From assembly GCF_028613635.1 (NCBI RefSeq), contig NZ_JAQRMY010000001.1, positions 1,096,331 to 1,160,330 on the forward strand: a stretch of DNA of 64,000 bases. The letters run 5' to 3'. The stretch is from Devosia sp. ZB163 (GTDB lineage: Bacteria; Pseudomonadota; Alphaproteobacteria; Rhizobiales; Devosiaceae). Below are positions 33,354 to 39,934 of this stretch, piece by piece; the stretch's first letter is position 1; the number at the start of each line of letters is the position of its first letter. The notes under the pieces were generated by a model. It was not told where the DNA came from. It made no database searches and worked only from the letters and a program-made list of their open reading frames with translations. The position numbers and the translations under genes were made by a program.

Positions 33354-34193
33354 ATGACCAGAAAGATCGCGTTCCAGGGTGAGCCGGGGGCGTTCAGCCA
33401 TGCCGCGACCCATGCGCTCTTTCCCGACGACGAAGCGCTGCCCTGCACGACCTTCGAGGACACCATCGCCGCCGTGCAGAACGGCGACGCCGAGTATGGC
33501 GTGGTACCGGTGGAAAACTCGCTCTACGGGCGCATCACCGACATCTACCACCTGCTGCCCGAGAGCGGCCTGTTCATCACCGGCGAGCATTTCCTGCGCA
33601 TCGAGATGAACCTGCTCGGCCTTCCGGGCACCAGGCTCGAGGACATCAAGGCGGTGCAGTCCCTGTCGGTAGCGCTCGGCCAGTGCCGCAAGTTCATCAA
33701 CAAGCACAAGCTGAGGACGATCAACGGCGTCGACACCGCCGGCTCGGCTCGCGAGATCGCGCAGAAGGGCGACAGGACGGTGGGCGCCATCGCCTCGCGC
33801 TTTGCCGCCGAGGTCTACGGCCTCGACGTGGTGGCGGGCAATATCGAGGACGCCGCCCACAACACCACCCGTTTCCTCGTCATCTCGAAGAAGGCCGAGG
33901 AGCCCAAGCCGGGCAGCGCCAAGGTGAAGACCACGTTCGTGTTCCGCGTCCGCAACGTGCCGGCGGCGCTCTACAAGGCGATGGGCGGCTTTGCCACCAA
34001 TGGCGTGAACATGACCAAGCTCGAGAGCTACATGCTCGATGGCTCGTTCACCGCCACGCAGTTCTATGCCGATATCGAGGGGCACCCGTCCGATCGGGCC
34101 GTGCAGCTCGCCTTCGAGGAGCTGAGCTTCTTCACCGACCACTTCCACGTGCTCGGCGTCTACCCGGCGGCTTCGCCGGACGGCGCTCAGTAG
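33354..34193 (+). CDS. pheA: prephenate dehydratase
   Basis: This 279-residue enzyme converts prephenate to phenylpyruvate for phenylalanine synthesis. It begins MTRKIAFQGEPGAFSHAA, and the active-site threonine/arginine/phenylalanine triplet is in NTTRFLVIS near 175. A C-terminal ACT domain (residues ~192-275) with the Phe-binding TKLESYMLDG provides feedback control. There is no chorismate mutase domain. ATG 33354 has GGGGAG upstream. Its last seven bases overlap the end of a small minus-strand gene. Confidence 0.94.
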   Translation: MTRKIAFQGEPGAFSHAATHALFPDDEALPCTTFEDTIAAVQNGDAEYGVVPVENSLYGRITDIYHLLPESGLFITGEHFLRIEMNLLGLPGTRLEDIKAVQSLSVALGQCRKFINKHKLRTINGVDTAGSAREIAQKGDRTVGAIASRFAAEVYGLDVVAGNIEDAAHNTTRFLVISKKAEEPKPGSAKVKTTFVFRVRNVPAALYKAMGGFATNGVNMTKLESYMLDGSFTATQFYADIEGHPSDRAVQLAFEELSFFTDHFHVLGVYPAASPDGAQ

Positions 34194-34405
34194 AAGTCGT
34201 CGTCCTCGTCGGCCCCGATCGTGAGGCCGCCGGCTTCCGCGCCCCAGTCGAGGTCGTCGGTCGGCTCGTCGCGCCGCGCGTCGGCCTCGAGGATCTGGTG
34301 CTCGAACGCCGGCAGGTAGAGCGGGGCGCCGACTTCGCGGACGGCGGCACGCTGCATCTGGCTCAGCGCGATGAGTTCATGGGGAACGCGGACGGTCTTC
34401 AACAT
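34187..34405 (-). CDS. small acidic protein of unknown function
   Basis: This 72-residue protein starts MLKTVRVPHELIALSQMQRAA, contains EVGAPLYLPAFEHQILEA, and ends in an acidic DEDDDFY tail. I do not recognise the family. A near-ideal ribosome site (AAAGGAGG, six bases before ATG 34405) argues strongly that it is translated. It has no signal peptide or membrane helix. It converges on pheA with a seven-base overlap. Confidence 0.65.
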   Translation of the reverse strand: MLKTVRVPHELIALSQMQRAAVREVGAPLYLPAFEHQILEADARRDEPTDDLDWGAEAGGLTIGADEDDDFY

Positions 34406-34493
34406 GACAAGCCTCCTTTGGGGCTCGTGATGTTGATTAGAATGCGCCCGACTTTGTTAACAAGGCCTGAGGGATACGTTCAGGGTTCACCGA

Positions 34494-34889
34494 CTAGGCG
34501 CCCAGTCCCGCATCGCGCTTGAGCGCTCCGAGCAGGTATTTCAGCCCGGCGATGTCGTGGTTCGCCTCGATGCGCGGCACCATGCGGTCGACCGATATGC
34601 CGACGCTGGCGCTGAGCGCTTCCAGCGCGGCCGAGACCTGGAACAGGTCGCGACGCAGGTCGTGGCCATGCGGGAGATTCTCGATGAGCCGGTCGGCCAG
34701 CTCGTGTGCCTGCTGGATGGCGCGGCGCGTGCTGTCGGCCTCGTCCAGCAACTCGTCGCTGGCGGTGGCCCGTCCGCGGGCGGCGTTTCGATAGCCGTCC
34801 GCCACATTGTTCCAATGCGCGATCATGCCCTGCCAATGGGCGATGTAGCGGCCAGCTTCCTGTTCGTCCTGGCTCCCTCTGGCGATCAT
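34494..34889 (-). CDS. hypothetical helical protein
   Basis: This 131-residue, mostly alpha-helical soluble protein starts at ATG 34889 with GGAG upstream. It has heptad-like helices (YIAHWQGMIAHWNNVADGYRNAARG; DELLDEADSTRRAIQQAHELADRLIENL) and the segment VSAALEALSASVGISVDRMVPRI. I do not recognise it. It has no signal or membrane segments. It is divergent from the SRP RNA/dnaX group. Confidence 0.6.
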   Translation of the reverse strand: MIARGSQDEQEAGRYIAHWQGMIAHWNNVADGYRNAARGRATASDELLDEADSTRRAIQQAHELADRLIENLPHGHDLRRDLFQVSAALEALSASVGISVDRMVPRIEANHDIAGLKYLLGALKRDAGLGA

Positions 34890-34987
34890 TGCCGGGCTCC
34901 GTTTACGCAGAACTGGGCGAATCAACGGCAGGACTGGGGCAAAGGTTGCATCTTGCCTTCGCCGCAATGAGCAGCCATATACCGGAC

Positions 34988-35083
34988 CGGGAGGTTGGCG
35001 CGGACGTGTTCCTCGCCAACCGGGTCAGGACCGGAAGGTAGCAGCCCCAACGAGACCTTCACGGGTCGTTGCCAGCCTCCTAC
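34988..35083 (+). ncRNA. ffs: signal recognition particle 4.5S RNA (small bacterial type)
   Basis: The SRP RNA core is clear: GGTCAGGACCGGAAGGTAGCAGCC at 35023-35046 contains the GGAA tetraloop and the symmetric/asymmetric loops that bind Ffh. The outer ends pair: GGAGGTTGGC (34990-34999) with GCCAGCCTCC (35071-35080), with one G-U pair. The total is about 96 nt. Its position immediately before dnaX is common in alphaproteobacteria. The exact ends are estimated from pairing. Confidence 0.92.
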
Positions 35084-35167
35084 TTCCCCACATCTTTATC
35101 GGTCGGGCCGTCATGTCGCGGGCATGATCTTTTGCGATCCGTGCCTGCGCTCGCTATATGCTCTGCC

Positions 35168-36946
35168 ATGGCTGAAGGAATGTTCCCCGACGATATGCTG
35201 CCGCCCGCCACCTCGCCGGCGTCGTCGCCCTATCTCGTGCTCGCCCGCAAGTACCGGCCGCTGAGCTTCGATTCCCTGATCGGCCAGGACGCGATGGTGC
35301 AGACGCTGCGCAACGCGTTCAAATCCGGCCGTATCCACCACGCCTTCATCCTCACCGGCGTGCGCGGGGTGGGCAAGACCACTACTGCGCGCATCCTCGC
35401 GCGTGCCTTCAACTACGAGGACGAGACCGGCCGCCGCCCGACGCTGGATTTCACCAAGGAAGGCATCCACGACCGCGCCATCATCGAAGGCCGCCATGTC
35501 GACGTGGTCGAGATGGACGCTGCCTCGAACACCGGCATCAACGATATCCGCGAGATCATCGACTCGGTGAAGTACGGGCCCGTCTCGGCGCCCTACAAGG
35601 TCTACATCATCGACGAAGTGCACATGCTCTCGACGGCGGCCTTCAACGGGCTGCTGAAGACGCTCGAAGAGCCGCCGCCCTATGTGAAGTTCATCTTCGC
35701 CACCACCGAGATCAGGAAGGTCCCGGTGACGATCCTGTCGCGTTGCATGCGCTTCGACCTGCGCCGCGTGCCGCCCGACGTGATGAACGCCCATCTCATC
35801 GACCTGCTCGGACGCGAGAAGATCGAATACGAGCCCGAGGCGCTGGCCATGATCGTGCGCGCCGGCGAAGGCAGCGTGCGCGACAACCAGTCCCTGCTCG
35901 ACCAGGCCATCAGCCATGGCGACGGCAAGGTCACGGCGGCGACGGTGAAGGCGATGCTCGGGCTGGGCGACCGCGCCCGCACCATCGACCTGTTCGAGGC
36001 GCTGATGGCCGGGCGCATCGGCGACGCGCTGACGAACCTGCGCGAACTCTACGATGCCGGCGCCGACCCGCTGACGATCATCGCCGACCTCTGCGACTTC
36101 ACCCACCTCGTCACCCGCATCAAGGTCGTGCCGGCCGCGGCCGACGACGTGTCGCTGACGCCCGACGAGCGGGCGCGCGGGGCCCAGATGGCCCAGAAGC
36201 TCGGCATGCGCGTACTGAGCCGCACCTGGCAGATCCTGTTCAAGGGCTTCGACGAAGTGCAGCAGGCGGGCAACGGCCTGCAGGCAGCCGAAATGGTGCT
36301 GGTCCGCCTCGCCTATGCCGCCGACCTGCCGACCCCAGACGAGCTGATCGCCAAGCTCGGCAACTTGCCGCCTCCGGCCGCGCCGCAGATGGCGCCGTTG
36401 GCGCGCGGCAATGGCGGTGGCGGTGGTCCCGCGGCGGCACGCCAGCTACAGCCGCAGGTTGCGCCGCAGTTCGAGGCCGCGCCCGCGCCCGCAATTGCAA
36501 CGCCGGCGCCGCAGGCCTTCGCCAATCCGCGCAGCTATGCCGACCTCGTGGCGCTCGCCGGCGAGAAACGCGACCTGATCGTCAAGCATGCGCTCGAGAG
36601 CTCGCTCCGTCCGGTTTCGATCGGCGACGGGCGGCTCGAGGTGGCGCTCGTCCCCAATGCCGACCCGGGGATCATCCAGACCCTCAGCGCCAAGCTGAAG
36701 CTGTGGACCAACCGGCAGTGGATGATCACCCTCAAGAATGACGCACAGCACGTGCCCACCATGCGCGAACAGCGCGAGGAACGGCAGGAAGCGGTGCGCC
36801 AGGAGGCCCACCAGGATCCGCTGGTGCAAGCCATCATCGAGAAGTTCCCCGGCGCCACGGTGCGCGTCACCGTCAAGCAGGAACAGATACCGATCGAAGC
36901 CTACGCGGATGCCATCCGCGACAGCGATGAGGAAGACGACGAATGA
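35168..36946 (+). CDS. dnaX: DNA polymerase III subunit gamma/tau
   Basis: DnaX (592 aa) is the clamp-loader ATPase and replisome organiser. The AAA+ domain has Walker A GVRGVGKTT at 64-72, Walker B VYIIDEVHML, and the SRC motif in LSRCMRFDLRR (arginine finger). The zinc module usually placed between Walker A and Walker B has lost its cysteines here; that segment reads FTKEGIHDRAIIEGRHVDV. Domain III and a Pro/Ala-rich linker (~400-460) lead to the tau-specific C-terminus. ATG 35168 is used; the SRP RNA ends about 85 bases before. The stop overlaps the ybaB start. Confidence 0.94.
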   Translation: MAEGMFPDDMLPPATSPASSPYLVLARKYRPLSFDSLIGQDAMVQTLRNAFKSGRIHHAFILTGVRGVGKTTTARILARAFNYEDETGRRPTLDFTKEGIHDRAIIEGRHVDVVEMDAASNTGINDIREIIDSVKYGPVSAPYKVYIIDEVHMLSTAAFNGLLKTLEEPPPYVKFIFATTEIRKVPVTILSRCMRFDLRRVPPDVMNAHLIDLLGREKIEYEPEALAMIVRAGEGSVRDNQSLLDQAISHGDGKVTAATVKAMLGLGDRARTIDLFEALMAGRIGDALTNLRELYDAGADPLTIIADLCDFTHLVTRIKVVPAAADDVSLTPDERARGAQMAQKLGMRVLSRTWQILFKGFDEVQQAGNGLQAAEMVLVRLAYAADLPTPDELIAKLGNLPPPAAPQMAPLARGNGGGGGPAAARQLQPQVAPQFEAAPAPAIATPAPQAFANPRSYADLVALAGEKRDLIVKHALESSLRPVSIGDGRLEVALVPNADPGIIQTLSAKLKLWTNRQWMITLKNDAQHVPTMREQREERQEAVRQEAHQDPLVQAIIEKFPGATVRVTVKQEQIPIEAYADAIRDSDEEDDE

Positions 36947-37263
36947 AAGACCTGATGGGAATGATGAAGGCCGCCCAGGAGATGAAGGGGCGGATGGAGG
37001 AGTTCCAGAACAAGGTCGCCGAGATGACCGTCGAGGGCCGCTCCGGCGGCGGCCTCGTGGTGGTGACGCTTAACGGCAAGGGCGAGATGAAGGGCCTGAA
37101 GATCGACCCCAGCCTCGTCTCCGACGACGTTTCGGTGCTCGAAGACCTCATCCTCGCGGCCCACAATGACGCCAAGGGCAAGGCCGAGTACGAGATGAAT
37201 GCCAAGATGCAGGAGATGACAGCGGGCCTGCCGCTGCCTCCGGGCATGAAGTTCCCGTTCTGA
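36943..37263 (+). CDS. ybaB: YbaB/EbfC nucleoid-associated protein
   Basis: This 106-residue protein of the YbaB/EbfC family is a dimeric, tweezer-shaped DNA-binding protein usually found between dnaX and recR. Met/Lys-rich N-terminal helix (MKDLMGMMKAAQEMKGRMEEFQ), a beta sheet with SGGGLVVVTLNGKGEMKGLKIDP, and a C-terminal helix match the family. The start overlaps the dnaX stop by 4 bases. Confidence 0.94.
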   Translation: MKDLMGMMKAAQEMKGRMEEFQNKVAEMTVEGRSGGGLVVVTLNGKGEMKGLKIDPSLVSDDVSVLEDLILAAHNDAKGKAEYEMNAKMQEMTAGLPLPPGMKFPF

Positions 37264-37296
37264 CGTCTACCGGGGTGTTTCCCCGGACACCGGCTT

Positions 37297-37482
37297 GCCT
37301 TCTCCCCGTGTGGGCAGCGGACGAGGGCCTAGCCCTCGCCGCGAGGTGGCGCGAAGCGCCGGATGAGGGGTCCCGCGACGCGCGAGTGTCGCGCGATCCG
37401 AGTGTAGCGAGGAGCGGTCCCGACTCGCGGAGAGAACCCCTCATCCGCCCTTTCGGGCACCTTCTCCCACAAGGGGAGAAGG
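37297..37482. repeat. dispersed ~185-bp palindromic element, copy 1
   Basis: The element fills the gap between ybaB and recR. It begins CCTTCTCCCC and ends CTTCTCCCACAAGGGGAGAAGG. It contains GGCGCGAAGCGCCGGATGAGGGG, a central GCGCGATCCGAGTGTAGCGAGGAGC, and CCCCTCATCCGCCCTTTCGGGC. The reverse complement of the element upstream of fmt matches it over nearly its whole length. It ends 15 bases before the recR start. Confidence 0.85.
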
Positions 37483-37497
37483 TAGACCGGAGAGACC

Positions 37498-38094
37498 ATG
37501 GCCAACGGCGGACCCGAAATCGAACAGCTGATCCAGCTCCTCGCGCGCCTGCCCGGGCTCGGGCCGCGCTCGGCGCGGCGGGCTGTGCTGCAGCTGATCA
37601 AGAAGAAAGAGCAGTTGATGATCCCGCTGTCGGCGGCGCTCGATCGCGCCGTCGAGGCGGTGACCGTGTGCGAGACCTGCGGTAATATCGATACGCGCTC
37701 GCCCTGCCACATCTGCGTCGACCCGCGCCGCGGCGAGAGCGGTATCCTCATCGTCGTCGAGGATGTCGCCGACCTCTGGGCGCTGGAGCGCGCCGGGGTA
37801 GGGGCGGTGAAGTACCATGTGCTGGGCGGCGTGCTGTCGCCGCTCGATGGAGTCGGGCCGGACGACCTCTCGATCGATGCGCTGCTGAAGCGGGCGCCCG
37901 AGTTCAACGAGATCGTGCTGGCGGTCAATGCCACGGTCGAGGGCCAGACCACGGCGCACTACATCACCGACCGGCTTGCGCCGAGCGGGGTGAAGATCAC
38001 GCGGCTTGCGCATGGCGTGCCGGTGGGCGGCGAGCTGGACTATCTCGACGAGGGCACGCTCAGCCAGGCGCTCAAGGCGCGGACGGCGTTCTAA
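37498..38094 (+). CDS. recR: recombination protein RecR
   Basis: RecR (198 aa) works with RecO and RecF to load RecA at gaps. The N-terminal helix-hairpin-helix is [24 protein letters not shown]. The four zinc cysteines are in VCETCGN...SPCHICVDP (residues ~59-76). The TOPRIM domain follows ([29 protein letters not shown]). GGAGAGACC lies right before the ATG, next to the palindromic element. It forms the conserved dnaX-ybaB-recR cluster. Confidence 0.95.
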   Translation: MANGGPEIEQLIQLLARLPGLGPRSARRAVLQLIKKKEQLMIPLSAALDRAVEAVTVCETCGNIDTRSPCHICVDPRRGESGILIVVEDVADLWALERAGVGAVKYHVLGGVLSPLDGVGPDDLSIDALLKRAPEFNEIVLAVNATVEGQTTAHYITDRLAPSGVKITRLAHGVPVGGELDYLDEGTLSQALKARTAF

Positions 38095-38127
38095 CGTCTA
38101 TCCTTCGAAGTGCCACACCCCATGGTG

Positions 38128-38234
38128 GTCCCTCATCACCGGGCTTGTCCCCGGTGATCCAGCTGCCGCGCGTCGGCGCGGCGAAAGCGGACGCTGCGTA
38201 GCTGGATGGCCGGGACAAGCCCGACCATGAGGGA
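38128..38234. repeat. dispersed GTCCCTCATCACCGGGCTTG element, copy 1
   Basis: An imperfect palindrome of ~107 bp lies after recR. The left arm GTCCCTCATCACCGGGCTTG and right arm CGGGACAAGCCCGACCATGAGGGAC pair outside. GGTGATCCAGCTGCCGCGCGTCGGCGCGGCG lies inside. A second copy in the same orientation lies between fmt and truA. Confidence 0.8.
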
Positions 38235-38267
38235 CAAACTGGAGAAATCGACGGTGGGGCGGCCGAG

Positions 38268-38744
38268 TCAGCCGTCTTCGTCCTCGACTTCGTCGCGATC
38301 GAGCCCGTCGCCGTCGAGCCATTCACGCTCGTCGACGGCCTCCTCCTCGTCCTCGGTCAGCGAGGCTTCGTCAGCTTCCTCGATGGCTTCGAGCTCGTCG
38401 GAATCGGGGGCCAGCGTCTCGCGATGCGCGGAAGGGTCGTGGTCGATCGAGGTCGGATCCATGCCTTCCCCATCAAGACCGGTCAGCCTGGCGATGGCTT
38501 CGTCGATGGAGCGGACCAGCACCAGCGGATCCTCGTCGCCGAAGTCCGTCGCTTCGAGATCGGCGAGTTCCTCGCGCATCTCGCGCAGCCGCGCCAGCCG
38601 GTCCTCGATGGGCCAGTCGTCGCCGTAGAGCAGCTCTTCGATCTCAGTCTGGGTCACCGGCTGGGCGAAACCGGGCAGGTCACCATCGTTTCCCGCCGGG
38701 GTGTCTTCGGCGATCAGGTTTCGGAAACGATGGTTCGTGCTCAT
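38268..38744 (-). CDS. acidic hypothetical protein
   Basis: This 158-residue, very acidic protein has a strong ribosome site (GAGGAG seven bases before ATG 38744). It begins MSTNHRFRNLIAEDTPAGND. A central helical part (IEDRLARLREMREELADLEATDFGDEDPLVLVRSIDEAIARL) precedes a Glu/Asp-rich, probably disordered tail. I do not recognise a family. It stands alone between the recR repeat and the dienelactone hydrolase gene. Confidence 0.7.
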   Translation of the reverse strand: MSTNHRFRNLIAEDTPAGNDGDLPGFAQPVTQTEIEELLYGDDWPIEDRLARLREMREELADLEATDFGDEDPLVLVRSIDEAIARLTGLDGEGMDPTSIDHDPSAHRETLAPDSDELEAIEEADEASLTEDEEEAVDEREWLDGDGLDRDEVEDEDG

Positions 38745-38808
38745 GGCGTTCTCCTCGAAGGATCAACGCGCCGGGATGTCGGCCAGTTCATGGCCGGCCG
38801 ACATGTGA

Positions 38809-39696
38809 TCAGCTTAGCACTTCCTTGAACAGGCCGACAGTGCGCGACCACGCGAGGTCCGCCGCTGCCTTGTCGTAGCGCGCCGCCGACGTGTCGTTGT
38901 TGAAGGCGTGGTTGGCGCCCTCGTAGACGAAGATCTGGTAGTCCGTTCCCGCTGCCTTCAGCGCTGCCTCGAACTCCGGGATGCCGGCATTGATGCGCTC
39001 GTCGAGCCCGCCATAGTGCGCGAGGACCCTGGCCTTGATGGCGGCCACGGCCTCGGGGTTGGGCTGGCCGCCGTAATAGGCGACAGCGGCGAGGAGATCC
39101 GGGGCCTGCGTGGCGAGATTGTTGACGGTGCCGCCGCCCCAGCAGAAGCCCATCGCGCCGACCTTGCCGTTCGATTTCTCGTGCTGCTTGAGCCAGGCGA
39201 TGGTCGCGATGCCGTTGGCGACGACGTCGGTCTGGCTCAGCTGCTGGAACAGCGGGCGCGCGGCTTCCTCGTCGGCCGGCGTGCCGCCGAGATCGGACAG
39301 GAAGTCGGGCGCGATGACAAGGAAGCCCTCGAGCGCCATGCGCCGCGCCACGTCCTTGATGTGCGCGTTGAGGCCGCGGTTCTCGTGCACGACGATCACC
39401 GCGCCGAACGGGCCGCCTTCCGACGGATAGGCGAGGTAGCCTTTCATCTCGCCCTTGGCGCCGGGATAGGTCACGTCTGCCGTCGTAAGCCGCGCGTCGT
39501 CCTCGGCAACGAGCCCCTGCGCTTTGACGCTGGGCGCCATCATTGCCGCGACGATCGTCGCGGCGCCCATCGAGCCCGTGAGCTTGGCGAGGTTGTCCAT
39601 GAACCTGCGGCGATCGAGGCTCAGGTGCGTGTAGTCGTCGAAGAGATTGATCATCTCCTGGGTGATCTTGGGAGCAGTCCTGCTGGTATCGTCCAC
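38809..39696 (-). CDS. dienelactone hydrolase family protein, probably exported
   Basis: This 295-residue alpha/beta hydrolase has the DLH triad: Cys in GFCWGGG near 168, Asp in YGGLDERIN and His in GANHAFNND. A twin-arginine-like element LDRRRFMDNLAKLTGSMGAATIVAAMMA sits at residues ~20-50, after a soluble stretch of about 20 residues, suggesting Tat export. GTG 39696 has GGAGGG upstream and is preferred to the ATG at 39807. The family includes carboxymethylenebutenolidase; the actual ester substrate is unknown. Confidence 0.85.
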   Translation of the reverse strand: MDDTSRTAPKITQEMINLFDDYTHLSLDRRRFMDNLAKLTGSMGAATIVAAMMAPSVKAQGLVAEDDARLTTADVTYPGAKGEMKGYLAYPSEGGPFGAVIVVHENRGLNAHIKDVARRMALEGFLVIAPDFLSDLGGTPADEEAARPLFQQLSQTDVVANGIATIAWLKQHEKSNGKVGAMGFCWGGGTVNNLATQAPDLLAAVAYYGGQPNPEAVAAIKARVLAHYGGLDERINAGIPEFEAALKAAGTDYQIFVYEGANHAFNNDTSAARYDKAAADLAWSRTVGLFKEVLS

Positions 39697-39934
39697 TTTA
39701 TGGCCCTCCACTCTTTGAACAACGCAGAGGCTAACCCATCGATCGGCGGGGCGGGGTGGCGGTCGCGAAAATGTCAGATTGCGTGAGGCGCTCGCCGGCG
39801 GCCCCATTAAGCGGGCGTTTACGGCGTCGGCGAAAGTGAGCGCCTAAGTACAGTCAGTTGCACGGCCGGCAAGACTCCCTTCACCAGCCTCGGACACAGC
39901 TGGGGGCGGTTGGCTCCAGAAGGACGCGGGCATC

